Source of the DNA: RI-242 sp038246255
GTDB taxonomy: Bacteria > Planctomycetota > UBA1135 > GCA-002686595
Assembly: GCA_038246255.1 (NCBI GenBank)
Contig: JBBRWC010000009.1
Location: 1-64,000, forward strand
Direction of reading: 5' to 3'
DNA: 64,000 bases
The position numbers were made by a program, and so were the translations under genes. A model generated the notes under the pieces. The model ran no database searches, was not told the DNA's origin, and was given only the letters and a program-made list of their open reading frames with translations. Shown one piece after another: positions 36,418 through 44,422 of this stretch (position 1 is its first letter; every line of letters starts with the position of its first letter).

Positions 36418-37287
36418 GTGGAACCTCCGTTGAAACAGCCGCGCGACCTTTTGCCGCGGCGGTTTTTCCTGCGCGGGCCCGCGGGCGCCGCGCCGCCGGC
36501 GTTTGCGGACCAGGAGGAGGAGCACGCGCGGCGTGTGTTGCGCATCGGTCCGGGCGAGGTTGTGCTCGGGATCGACGGTGCGGGGGCGCAATGGCGCTGC
36601 CGCACGGTCGCCGATGGGAAGCGCCTCGGGCTCGTTCCCGACAGTGAGCCGGTGTTCTTGCCCGGGCCGGGCGAAGCGGGCGCGCCACTGCCCCACATCA
36701 CCGTCGCAGTGCCCTGGCCCAAGGGCGAGCGCGGCGAGGGCATGCTCGACCGCCTCGTCCAATTGGGCGTCGCGCGAATCCAACCGCTCCTCACCGAGTG
36801 GACCGGGCCCGGGGAGCGCCTGCGGATGCCGCGGCTCGAGCGCATTACCCGCGAAGCGCTCAAACAGAGCCGCCGCGCGCACCTGCCCGAAATTGCGCGC
36901 GCGATCACCGTCGAGGCCCTTACGCAGGGTCTGTGGACGCCCGACGGTCCGATCGAACGGCTGACCTGGGTCCTCGACGCCGACGCGCCCGTGTCACTGG
37001 CGGAAGTAAGTCGCCCGATCGCCCCTCGGCCCGAATCCGCCCATGGGCCGCAAACACCGTGGCCGTTCAACGCGCTGATCGCCGTCGGTCCCGAAGGTGG
37101 ATTCTCGCCGCGGGAGCGTGGCCTGCTCGCGGGCGCCGGAGGGCGCCCCGTCGGCCTGGGGCCGCACATCCTGCGGGTCGAAACGGCGGCTGAAGCGGGT
37201 GTGGCGATGCTCTCCGCCCTCTTCTGGACGCCGCGCTCGGCGCCCAAACGAGACGGGGCCGACGCCCCCCCGGGCGCCGGCCCCTAA
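36418..37287 (+). CDS. rsmE: 16S rRNA (uracil(1498)-N(3))-methyltransferase RsmE
   Basis: 289 residues from a GTG at 36418 with CAGGA 9 bases upstream. PRRFFLRG at the start and HARRVLRIGPGE belong to the PUA-like domain; the SPOUT methyltransferase part shows AVPWPKGERGEGMLDRLVQL, the LTEWTGPGERLRMPRLERIT region, the SAM-binding GPEGGFSPRE loop and GLGPHILRVETAAEAG. Known role: N3 methylation of U1498 in 16S rRNA in the cytoplasm. It is divergent from the FHA gene. A Pro/Ala-rich tail of about 20 residues follows the usual end. Confidence 0.95.
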   Translation: MEPPLKQPRDLLPRRFFLRGPAGAAPPAFADQEEEHARRVLRIGPGEVVLGIDGAGAQWRCRTVADGKRLGLVPDSEPVFLPGPGEAGAPLPHITVAVPWPKGERGEGMLDRLVQLGVARIQPLLTEWTGPGERLRMPRLERITREALKQSRRAHLPEIARAITVEALTQGLWTPDGPIERLTWVLDADAPVSLAEVSRPIAPRPESAHGPQTPWPFNALIAVGPEGGFSPRERGLLAGAGGRPVGLGPHILRVETAAEAGVAMLSALFWTPRSAPKRDGADAPPGAGP

Positions 37288-37307
37288 ATCACGTCCCAAA
37301 CCCACAA

Positions 37308-37345
37308 CAAGGAGGTGAGAGTCCTCGGGGCTAGCCGTGCCCTCA
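37308..37345 (+). other. Isolated strong Shine-Dalgarno sequence within a hairpin
   Basis: AAGGAGGTGA, fully complementary to the usual 16S rRNA 3' end, is followed by no start codon at proper spacing. GGTGAG (37313-37318) can pair with CTCACC (37340-37345), hiding part of it. It lies between convergent rsmE and radC (37288-37496), where I see no convincing gene. Confidence 0.35.
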
Positions 37346-37496
37346 CCACTGATGCGAGCCGAGAGCACTTACGGACCGAACGGACGCCCATTGGGATTTC
37401 TCGGGATTTCGAGCGAACCCGTCCCGCTCGCGACCCGACCCTTGCGAACCACGCAAATGGCTGCGCGGCATGGGTCCAAAGGCCCCGCCGACCCCC

Positions 37497-38309
37497 TCAG
37501 CCGAAGTCCAACCGGGTCCGAAGAGACAGGAAACCCCCGTCCGCGACGATCACGTGGTCGAGGAGCGGAATTCCAAGGAGCCGGCCCGCGCTGATCAGAC
37601 GCCGTGTGACCTCCAGGTCGTCCGGGCTGGGCTCGGGGTCGCCGCTCGGATGGTTGTGGACCGCAATCAACGCGGCGGCCGACTCGCGCAGGGCGGGGCC
37701 AAACACCTCCCGGGGGTGCACCAGGGACGACGTGAGGGTCCCAACGCTGATCGTTTCCACGCGCTCGAGACGGTGTTTGCCGTCTAGCAACAGCGCGAGG
37801 AAGACCTCGCGGCGCGAACCCCGCAGCCGCGGACCGACAAGGCGATGGACACGCTCGGCGCTCCGCAGGGCGGGGCGGAGCACCCCCCGCGCGCCCTCGA
37901 CCCGACGGCCGAGTTCGAACGCCGCCGCGAGGCGCTCCGCCTGGGCCGGTGTCAGTCCGACGGCACGGGTCAGATCCCGAGGGGCCGCGCGGGCGAGGCG
38001 CGGGAGGTCAGGACTTTCCTCCCAAGCGCTGCTGGCGGGCGCGTCGGGACCGGCCTGGGCCGCACCCCGGATGCGAGCGACCCCACGCCGAGACGCGTCC
38101 CCACCCGCGCGCCCGAGCACCCGGTCAAGGAGTGCCGGCAGGGCCAGCGTTTCCAGGACGGGACCCTCGCGCGCAGAACCTCTTCTTTCGTGCGCGCGGC
38201 CGCGATCCGTCGGATGAGCGCCCTGCCCCGGCGCGGCCAGCACTCCCCCTGCGTCGTCAACCTGATCCATGGCGCAGAAGGAGACGTCCGCCGAGCTCAG
38301 TGGTGTCAT
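37497..38309 (-). CDS. radC: RadC family JAB-domain protein
   Basis: 270 residues from the ATG at 38309, which has GGGAG 6 bases upstream; an ATG at 38270 lacks one. The C-terminal JAB/MPN metal-site motif is intact: LIAVHNHPSGDPEPSPDD (HxHPxGDxxPSxxD), preceded by VGTLTSSLVHPREVFGPAL and followed by LLGIPLLDHVIVADGGFLS. The N-terminal helix-hairpin-helix part is present but divergent (LLDRVLGRA, GLTPAQAERLAAAFELGRR). The molecular role of RadC is unsettled despite its name. It converges with rsmE and is divergent from the small ORFs at 38381-38727. Confidence 0.92.
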   Translation of the reverse strand: MTPLSSADVSFCAMDQVDDAGGVLAAPGQGAHPTDRGRAHERRGSAREGPVLETLALPALLDRVLGRAGGDASRRGVARIRGAAQAGPDAPASSAWEESPDLPRLARAAPRDLTRAVGLTPAQAERLAAAFELGRRVEGARGVLRPALRSAERVHRLVGPRLRGSRREVFLALLLDGKHRLERVETISVGTLTSSLVHPREVFGPALRESAAALIAVHNHPSGDPEPSPDDLEVTRRLISAGRLLGIPLLDHVIVADGGFLSLRTRLDFG

Positions 38310-38380
38310 CCGGCTCCCAAGATGGGGATCTTTCCCGAAGAACCCCCAAAGAGTGCAACCGATTCCGGGGAGGAGAGTCG

Positions 38381-38593
38381 ATGGGGTGTAAGAGAGGGAT
38401 CCGGCCACCACCGGGCCCGATCCATCGAGGCTCGACCTGTGGTCCGCGCGGCGCTTGCGACGCCGCCCGTCCCAGCGGTCGCGCGATCCCGACGGAATGC
38501 GCCGATTGCGCGGGAAGACCACGACCCGCGGGCGGCGCCCCTGCGCGCGGGACTTGTGTGCATGGTCCCCGAGACCCTGCTCGGACCCCATGA
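38381..38593 (+). CDS. Possible short Cys-containing ORF with strong ribosome-binding site
   Basis: 70 codons. GGGGAGGAGAG ends 4 bases before the ATG, one of the best ribosome-binding sites in the window. The product is Arg/Pro/Gly-rich with CADC and four other Cys, lacks a recognisable domain, and its stop overlaps the start of the next small ORF as ATGA. It may be a leader peptide or spurious. Confidence 0.25.
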   Translation: MGCKRGIRPPPGPIHRGSTCGPRGACDAARPSGRAIPTECADCAGRPRPAGGAPARGTCVHGPRDPARTP

Positions 38594-38727
38594 CCCACTC
38601 GATCGCGATTGCCGCCCTGATGCTGGCCGGATTGTGGGCTCTGGAAACGGCGCTGTTGCTGATCGGATTTCGCGCGAGCGTCCGGGCCGAGGCCGCTCGC
38701 CCGCGCCGCCCTGTCCAGGGCGGCTGA
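38590..38727 (+). CDS. Possible single-helix small membrane protein
   Basis: 45 residues from the ATG at 38590. One clear transmembrane helix (SIAIAALMLAGLWALETALL, about 4-27) is followed by a basic, Pro-rich tail. No family recognised. The ATGA overlap with the preceding short ORF and the hydrophobic character argue for a real gene; size and isolation argue against. Confidence 0.4.
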   Translation: MTHSIAIAALMLAGLWALETALLLIGFRASVRAEAARPRRPVQGG

Positions 38728-38838
38728 GAGACCGTTCAGTCCACGCCAATCCACGCCCTTCGCGGAGGGTCCGCGCACTGCTGCGCGGGCCCGTCCGCAC
38801 TTCCAAGATCGTGAGCGCCGCCCGAGGCGCTCTGCGAT

Positions 38839-40020
38839 TTAGCGCGCAAAACGCTCGTTGAACTGCGCCAACACGTCCGCCAGTTCGACACCCGCGAGCT
38901 CGCGGAACGACACTTCAACCGCCGCGCCGCGTCCCGCGCGCGCGACCAGTTGCAGCACGAGCCATTCGCCGTACTGCCCCATCAAGTGGTCGACAAAAGC
39001 AAGGGACTGGCGGTACGCGAGCCCGATGCGCGCGGGATCCGACAGCCGCGCGAGCGGCGCTGACAGGTCGTCGAGGCCCAGCAGTCGTTCACCGACGAGC
39101 GCACGGTGTGCGCGCTCAAGGTCCCGCGCCCGCGTTTCCTCGACCCACTGGGCGAGGCCCTCGTTCAACCAACCCGGCACCCGCGCGCCGCCGACCTCTT
39201 GGATAAAAAGGTGCAACAGCTCGTGCCGCAGCACCTGACTCCAGCCCTCGCGCCCCCCTTCGAAATCCTCGATGGGTAGCCGCAGGGTGCCGTCGAAGGC
39301 GCCCCCCGCCCAGTGGCCAAGTCCTGTGCTGCGCTCGAACTCCGCGCGTGTCGTCAGCACAACGCGGATGCGCCGCTGACCGTTTTCGAGCGGGTCGTGC
39401 TGAAACAGCGTCGTGAACTCGCCGTAGGCACGCTCGAGCACGTCGATCGCTCCCTGGGCACCGCGCAGGATCTCCCCGCGATTGCCGTCGAAGGCCAGCT
39501 CGAAGTGGTTGGATCCGTAGGCTGCAAAATCAGTTTCAACCTCCGCCGCCGCGCGCCAACGCACCAAGAGCTCGGCCAGGTCCGCGCGGTCGGTGTCGAG
39601 CGCCGCAGCGCGCCCAAGATCGGCCAGGGCAAAAGCCCGATCCGCATCCGGGCTCGCGTGGTCGCGCACCGCGCGCCGCGCGAGTGCCTCGGCGAGGTTT
39701 GAAGCAAACACCGGCTCACCGGGTGCGGCGGCGACGCAGGCTTCGAGCAGTGCGATAGCGCCATCCACGTCACCCGCATCCAAGAGCTCGACCGCGCGGT
39801 TGTTGTCGCGCGCGTGAGCGCCACCGACTCGCTGCACCGCGCCCCCCGAGCCCGTTGTTTCCACCGCGATGCGTCGGCCGGGACGCGCCTCGCTCGAAGC
39901 CGTCCAAACCTCGCTGTCGTCCCCAATCATTTCAGGCGACCGCGCCACGAGCCGCCATGTCCCGTACCCCAGGAGCGCCCCGAACACGAGCGCAGCGAGC
40001 CAACCGGGCAGCGTCTTCAC
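38839..40020 (-). CDS. Membrane-anchored gluzincin metallopeptidase (peptidase MA-like)
   Basis: 393 residues. N-terminal signal anchor (5-26) followed by a TPR-like segment (about 70-155) and a peptidase domain. The zinc motif is HELLH at 266-270, with the downstream Glu ligand in GWLNEGLAQWVEE (E287), the peptidase MA pattern. It should act outside the cytoplasmic membrane on unknown substrates. Its ATG overlaps the stop of the Cys-cluster gene (ATGA), which in turn overlaps the kinase gene, so the three form one operon: kinase, Cys-cluster protein, peptidase. Confidence 0.82.
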   Translation of the reverse strand: MKTLPGWLAALVFGALLGYGTWRLVARSPEMIGDDSEVWTASSEARPGRRIAVETTGSGGAVQRVGGAHARDNNRAVELLDAGDVDGAIALLEACVAAAPGEPVFASNLAEALARRAVRDHASPDADRAFALADLGRAAALDTDRADLAELLVRWRAAAEVETDFAAYGSNHFELAFDGNRGEILRGAQGAIDVLERAYGEFTTLFQHDPLENGQRRIRVVLTTRAEFERSTGLGHWAGGAFDGTLRLPIEDFEGGREGWSQVLRHELLHLFIQEVGGARVPGWLNEGLAQWVEETRARDLERAHRALVGERLLGLDDLSAPLARLSDPARIGLAYRQSLAFVDHLMGQYGEWLVLQLVARAGRGAAVEVSFRELAGVELADVLAQFNERFAR

Positions 40021-40889
40021 GGCGTCGCTCCCGCAGAATCTGCGCGGTCAGCCCCACGGCCGACACCGCGCGCGCCGACCATCGCCGGAAAGCGCGCGTA
40101 CGCGGTCGGATAACCCGTTTCCGCTTCGATCGCGCGCAGGCGTGCGAGAAAATGTTCGTGGGTGCGCGCGAGCGCGTCCTCCTGCGCGGGGTCGCAGAAG
40201 TAGGTGCGACAACCAAGGGGCCGCGCGGCGCGGGCCGTGCAGCGCCCCCCCACGTGGTAGGGACAGCGCCCGGGGCCGGCCGGCGCCGGGGCATGGGGCT
40301 CCTTGGCTGCGGCGAAGTCCGCTTCGAGCGCCGTCGCAAACAGTTCGTGTCCGGCGTCCTCGAAGCGACAGCACAACCCGCGCGCAAGGCACACCGCGTG
40401 GCTTTGCTCCACGACTCTGTCGACTTCGGCGTAGAGCGCTTCGACGCGCGCAAAAGCCTCCTTTCGCACCGCCTCGGGCACGACCGGCCGGATGCCGGGG
40501 CAAATGGCGCGCGCGCGTTCGAAACCTGCAGCGTCGCCCGTCACGCTCTCCCAATAGGGATAGTCGCGGCAATGCTGCGGCCGATCGTCGTACACCGAGC
40601 AATGGTGGCGGCCCTCAAGGAGACTGCAACGCCCGTTGCCTGCTGGCGCGTCGGCGGACTCACGCAGGGCTTCGCGCGTCGTACCGTCGCGAGGGTCGGG
40701 CGCCAGTGTCACGTGGCGCGCGCGAAACGCCGCGACCGCCATGCCGCGCGCCGCGGCGAGGCGCTCGACTTCGCCCGGTGCAAGCCACACGTGGCCTTCG
40801 CCGTGGGTGCAGCAGTTGCCCGAGCGCAGGCAATCGAAAACAAACGGCACCACACCGCGCAGACCCGGATCGGGATTCACAGCCGTCAT
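40017..40889 (-). CDS. YkgJ-type cysteine-cluster (putative Fe-S or zinc) protein
   Basis: 290 residues containing two halves of the YkgJ/UPF0153 pattern. The first has CLRSGNCC (about 20-27), then CSLLEGRHHCSVYDDRPQHC and C in RAICPGI; the second has CLARGLCC (about 166-173), CPYHVGGRCTARAARPLGC and YFC. The Cys spacing (CxxxxxCC ... Cx7-8Cx8-10C) is that of the CxxCxxxxCC zinc/iron-chelating domain, here duplicated in one chain. Function is unknown for the family. ATGA overlaps on both sides tie it to the kinase and the peptidase. Confidence 0.85.
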   Translation of the reverse strand: MTAVNPDPGLRGVVPFVFDCLRSGNCCTHGEGHVWLAPGEVERLAAARGMAVAAFRARHVTLAPDPRDGTTREALRESADAPAGNGRCSLLEGRHHCSVYDDRPQHCRDYPYWESVTGDAAGFERARAICPGIRPVVPEAVRKEAFARVEALYAEVDRVVEQSHAVCLARGLCCRFEDAGHELFATALEADFAAAKEPHAPAPAGPGRCPYHVGGRCTARAARPLGCRTYFCDPAQEDALARTHEHFLARLRAIEAETGYPTAYARFPAMVGARGVGRGADRADSAGATP

Positions 40890-41983
40890 CGGCGTGGCCT
40901 CCGGGGCGGTGGGTTAGACCGCGGTCCCGACCCAAAATCCAGCCCGCGCCGGCCATCCAGCGCGCCGCGCACTTGCGCGATCAACTCGCCGAAAGACTGG
41001 AAACGCTGGTCCGCGTCCTTGGCCGTCATCTTCTCGACGAAATAATGCAGATGCGGCGAGATCCCGCGGCGGCGCAGTTCGGGCGAGGACAGCTCGCGCT
41101 CGATGTGCTGACGCAAAAGGTCTTCGGTCTTCGACGCTTCGAACGGCAGGCGACCGACGACGAGCTGGAAGAGCGACACGCCGAGGGAGTACACGTCCGA
41201 ACGCGCGTCCGCCGCCGCCCCGCCGCGCGCCTGTTCGGGCGACAGGTACGCCGCGGTCCCCACGGCCGAATCGGCCCCGCGGTCGACGGCACCTTGGTCC
41301 GCGGCAAAACCGAGGTCGATCAGCACGGTTCGCCCGCTGCGCGTCCGGACGATGTTGCCGGGCTTCACATCGCGGTGCACGAGCCCCTCAACCTCGAGGT
41401 ACGCAAGCACCTCGGCCACGTCGAGCACGATCGCGAGGGCGGATTCCTCGCCCATCCGCTCGCCGCGCTCCAAAATCTCGAGCGCGGTTTCGCCATCGAG
41501 GAGTTCCAAGCGCGAGAGGTACAGGTCGCCCGAACGCGCGACACCCAAGCCCTTCACCAGACCCGGGTGGTCGAGCCGCTCGAGGAGCTTGCCCTCGCGC
41601 ACGAACGCGCGCAGAGTTGGGGCGTGGAGCGCGGCTTCGGGGCGCAGCAGCTTCAGTGCGACGTCGCGGCCGGTGCGGCGCTCCCGCGCAGCCCAGACAT
41701 CGGCCGTGCCGCCGCGGCCGACCCGGTCCAGTAGGTCGTAACCGGGCACGTCGGGGCGCTCCCCGGCCCGCGTCCGCCGCAGTTCCGCGACGCGGTCTTT
41801 GGTCCAACCGGGTTCCGCCGCGAGCAGCGTGTCGAGCGCTGCCCCCGCCGCGGCTCGCCGGGCGAGCTCGGCCGCCCGGTCGGTGGGCAAGTGCCCGCGG
41901 TGGACGAGCAGCGCGAGGAACCCCCCGTCGCCGAGCTCGGGCTCGCCCCCGCCCTCCCGCCCCGCCCCTCGAACCGCGCCCAT
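40886..41983 (-). CDS. Ser/Thr protein kinase (Hanks type), soluble
   Basis: 365 residues. A helical N-terminal region of about 80 residues precedes the kinase domain: P-loop VGRGGTADVWAA (88-99), ATP-binding Lys111 in VALKLL, catalytic HRDVKPGN (203-210), DLG (223-225, replacing DFG), the GTAAYLSPEQ activation segment and SDVYSLG. All key residues for activity are present. No transmembrane helix follows, unlike many planctomycete kinases. It is the first gene of the operon with the Cys-cluster protein and the peptidase. Possible substrates include threonines read by the nearby FHA protein, but that is conjecture. Confidence 0.92.
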   Translation of the reverse strand: MGAVRGAGREGGGEPELGDGGFLALLVHRGHLPTDRAAELARRAAAGAALDTLLAAEPGWTKDRVAELRRTRAGERPDVPGYDLLDRVGRGGTADVWAARERRTGRDVALKLLRPEAALHAPTLRAFVREGKLLERLDHPGLVKGLGVARSGDLYLSRLELLDGETALEILERGERMGEESALAIVLDVAEVLAYLEVEGLVHRDVKPGNIVRTRSGRTVLIDLGFAADQGAVDRGADSAVGTAAYLSPEQARGGAAADARSDVYSLGVSLFQLVVGRLPFEASKTEDLLRQHIERELSSPELRRRGISPHLHYFVEKMTAKDADQRFQSFGELIAQVRGALDGRRGLDFGSGPRSNPPPRRPRR

Positions 41984-42044
41984 CCGAAGAAGCTATCAGG
42001 CCCGCAGGCCAGCCGCGCAGATGGACCCCGCCGGCGCGGCAAAA

Positions 42045-42250
42045 GCCAGCCCGGGTTATTCATCAGGTTTTCGAGCAGACGAGCCCAAGTTGTCGTCGGG
42101 TGGTGCTTTGCGGCCGCGAGACCCGCAGTCGACCTTGAACAGGTCAACGAGGACGCCCGTGGCCGCAAAGTGCCGCCAGAGGGCGCAAGGCGGCCGAAGG
42201 CCGCCGGTTGGGCCGTCCGATCGCAAAGCTGGTGAATGATTCGGGCTAGC
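42045..42250. other. Nested palindromic element (MITE-like or structured RNA)
   Basis: In this gene-free divergent region (41984-42344) the ends pair: CCCGGGTTATTCATCAG (42050-42066) with CTGGTGAATGATTCGGG (42229-42245), all 17 positions matching if G-U is allowed, and extending to 42045/42250 with one mismatch. Inside are three hairpins: GACGA/TCGTC (42078-42097); a 17-bp stem 42099-42115 with 42161-42177, again complete with G-U pairs, enclosing GACCT/AGGTC; and GGCGGCC-GAA-GGCCGCC (42189-42205). No open frame with protein character lies here. It could be a non-autonomous transposable element or a folded RNA. Terminal G-U pairs favour an RNA-level structure but do not prove it. Confidence 0.6.
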
Positions 42251-42329
42251 CCCCGTGCCGCGGTCCGGCGCGCCGACGCCCGCTCATTGGCGGCAAACTG
42301 CAAACCACCGTGCGGGCGACTCCCCCGGT

Positions 42330-42335
42330 TACGAT
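42330..42335 (+). promoter_or_regulatory. Candidate -10 box close to start codon
   Basis: TACGAT ends 9 bases before the ATG at 42345, so any transcript would have a leader of only a few bases. No -35 element is evident. Confidence 0.3.
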
Positions 42336-42344
42336 CCTCGTCCC

Positions 42345-43808
42345 ATGGCACTGTGCCCCGCCCTCGGTGTTGTCGCGTTGCTGCTGGCATCCTCGGCCAG
42401 CGCTCGTCCGCTCCCCGCCCGCGCGCCCGCCGCGCAGACCCTGCCGGACGGTTCCGCGCCGCAAACCGCGCCCGTCGCATCGCCGGTGGCCGCCCGCGCG
42501 GGTGGCGACATGGTGACCTTCGCCGAGCTCGACACCCTCATGCTCGAGCGCCACGGCGCGGCGCCCCGGGGCAAGGAAATCGCGACCTACCTTGCCCAGC
42601 GCGCGCTGATCACCGATTTGGCAAAAGACGCGGGTCTGCGCGTCACCGATGCGGAGCTCGACGCACGTGTCCTCGAACTCGACAGCGAGATGAAACGCGC
42701 CGGAGTCGAGGACGGCATCGCCGGCGAACTCGCCCGCGGCGGCATCGAGCGGGGCGAGTTCCGCGCCACGCTGCGCCTTGCGATCCTGCACGAAAGGCTG
42801 ACCCGCCGCGCGCTCGGCCTCCCCGCCGATGCACAGGTCAGCGGAGACCAACAGCAGATCTGGATCGATTCGGAGGTGGAGCGCCGCGGGCTCCAAATGG
42901 CTACCCCGCCGTTCGAGGACGGCGTCGCGGCGCGCCTAGGTGCGATCGAGATCCAGGCCGCGCCGCTGGCGGAGCTGATCCGCGAGACTTTGGAAGAATC
43001 CGAAATCCGCGACGCGCTCACTCAGTTGCTGCTCCTGCGGCGTGTGGAAGCGCGTCTTGCGGCCGCACAGGTGTCGATTTCCGAAGACGCGGTTACGGCC
43101 GAGATCGAGCGGCGCCGCGCCGAGGCGGAATCGGACCCGCGCTACCAGGGTGTGCCGTTCGAAAACCTGCTGGCGGCCCAGGGCCTGTCTACCGCTGGCC
43201 TCGCGCGCGATCCGGCGGTGCGCATCGCGGCGCTGTCGACACGTTGGGTCGAGACGAAACATTCCGACCAGGCGCTGCGCGACGCCTACACGTCCGAGCA
43301 GGCGTTTTTCGAGAACCACTTTGGCGCCGCGGTCCACGTGCGCGCCATCTTCTTGGGAGGCAGCGCCAACCCCAACGAACTTGCCCGACGATCCGCCACC
43401 GAGGCCGAGCAGCAGCTCCGTGCGCTCGCCGAGGAAATCGACTCCGCGCAAGCCTTCGCGGTGCGCGCGGGCAGCGTCAGCGAGGACGCGGAAGCGCGCC
43501 TGCGCGCGGGCGAGGTCGGTTGGCTCGTGCGTGCATCACGCGCACTGCCCCGCGACCTGATCGCGGAAATCCATTCGGCGCCCGAGGGCCTTTTTGGTCC
43601 GCACCGCTTGCCCACCGGGGCGGTGCTCCTGTGGATCGGCGAGCGCCGTTCCAGTCCGAGTTGGGAGGTGATGCGCTCCCACGTTCAACGGGAGCTGCGC
43701 CGCCGTTTCCTGCTTGAATGCCTGCCCCCCGCCGAGATTTTGACCTACCTCGACGACAACGGTGTCAGCACTCCGGCGTCGGCTCCGCGCGCGCCCACGG
43801 GGGGCTGA
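42345..43808 (+). CDS. Secreted SurA-like peptidyl-prolyl isomerase/chaperone
   Basis: 487 residues from the ATG at 42345. A signal peptide (LGVVALLLASSASARPLPA, cleavage after about residue 20) precedes a SurA-type arrangement: paired helices with VTFAELDTLMLERHG and a second similar set near residue 165, then ALRDAYTSEQAFFENHFGAAVHVRAIFLGG and a parvulin-like C-domain with a GEVGWLVRASRALPRDL stretch (cf. GDLGWFxxGxMVPxF). Key PpiC catalytic residues appear partly conserved, so activity is uncertain. Located 26 bases before the microcompartment genes; the link is probably only positional, since a periplasmic foldase would not act on cytoplasmic shells. Confidence 0.75.
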   Translation: MALCPALGVVALLLASSASARPLPARAPAAQTLPDGSAPQTAPVASPVAARAGGDMVTFAELDTLMLERHGAAPRGKEIATYLAQRALITDLAKDAGLRVTDAELDARVLELDSEMKRAGVEDGIAGELARGGIERGEFRATLRLAILHERLTRRALGLPADAQVSGDQQQIWIDSEVERRGLQMATPPFEDGVAARLGAIEIQAAPLAELIRETLEESEIRDALTQLLLLRRVEARLAAAQVSISEDAVTAEIERRRAEAESDPRYQGVPFENLLAAQGLSTAGLARDPAVRIAALSTRWVETKHSDQALRDAYTSEQAFFENHFGAAVHVRAIFLGGSANPNELARRSATEAEQQLRALAEEIDSAQAFAVRAGSVSEDAEARLRAGEVGWLVRASRALPRDLIAEIHSAPEGLFGPHRLPTGAVLLWIGERRSSPSWEVMRSHVQRELRRRFLLECLPPAEILTYLDDNGVSTPASAPRAPTGG

Positions 43809-43834
43809 CGAGCTTCCCCCAACCTCAAAACATC

Positions 43835-44128
43835 ATGTTGATCGGCAAAGTGGTGGGCAGCGTCGTCGCGACGCGTAAGGACGAGAAGCTGGGGGGCGCA
43901 AAGTTGCTGGTGGTGCAGGTGCACGACCACGAAGCCAAGCCGAAAGAGCAGTACGTGATCGCGATCGATGCGGTCGACGCCGGCCCCGGCGACATGGTGC
44001 TGTACGCCACCGGCTCGAGCGCGCGACAAACCGCGCAGACCGAGGGCCGCCCCTGCGATGCGGTGGTGATGGCGATCATCGATTCCTGGGACTTGGGTGG
44101 TGCGAACGTCTACGAGAAGTGGGCCTGA
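43835..44128 (+). CDS. EutN/CcmL family microcompartment vertex protein (BMC-P) 1
   Basis: 97 residues. All family marks are present: GKVVGSVVATRKDEKLGGAK at the start, KLLVVQV, DAVDAGPGDMVLYATGSSAR (about 44-63) and VMAIIDSWD near the end. Such proteins form pentamers that cap the vertices of bacterial microcompartment shells in the cytoplasm. The GSSAR segment is complete, as in typical CcmL/EutN. Its stop overlaps the start of the next gene (TGATG at 44126-44130). It is the first of three adjacent vertex genes. Confidence 0.93.
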   Translation: MLIGKVVGSVVATRKDEKLGGAKLLVVQVHDHEAKPKEQYVIAIDAVDAGPGDMVLYATGSSARQTAQTEGRPCDAVVMAIIDSWDLGGANVYEKWA

Positions 44129-44421
44129 TGCACCTTGGCCGCGTCATCGGTCGCCTCGTCGCGACGCATAAAACACCGGGCCTGTCCGGTGTGCCGCTGC
44201 AGATCATCCAGCCGCTCGACGAAAATGGTGCGCCGAGCGGGGCGACGCTGGTTGCGACCAGCGCCATTTCCAGCGGGCCGGGTGACGTGATCACGTGGAT
44301 CGATGGCAGGGAAGCCGCGCTGACCTGTCCCGTCGCGTTTGTGCCGATCGACGCCGCCATCCTGGGATTCGCGGAGCAGATCGCGCGGCTCGGGGAGACC
44401 ATCGCCCGCCAGGAGTCCTGA
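44128..44421 (+). CDS. EutN/CcmL family microcompartment vertex protein (BMC-P) 2
   Basis: 97 residues from the ATG at 44128. LGRVIGRLVATHKTPGLSGV opens the family fold, then LQIIQPLDENG, ISSGPGDVITWIDGREAAL replacing the GxGDxVLxxxGSSAR loop, and a closing strand/helix VAFVPIDAAILGF. The ID-x-AI end fits the pentamer family. The loop differs from copy 1, so it may make a different vertex or pair with other edges. One-base overlap with the first copy and one base before the third indicate a single operon. Confidence 0.88.
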   Translation: MHLGRVIGRLVATHKTPGLSGVPLQIIQPLDENGAPSGATLVATSAISSGPGDVITWIDGREAALTCPVAFVPIDAAILGFAEQIARLGETIARQES

Positions 44422-44422
44422 C

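Noticed and set aside
37288..37496. Riboswitch between rsmE and radC
   Set aside because: Single hairpin only. No consensus of a known class could be matched, and the region lies 3' of both genes.
42045..42250. Integron attC site
   Set aside because: Length and symmetry tempted, but the RYYYAAC and GTTRRRY core sites are not at the ends and no cassette structure follows.
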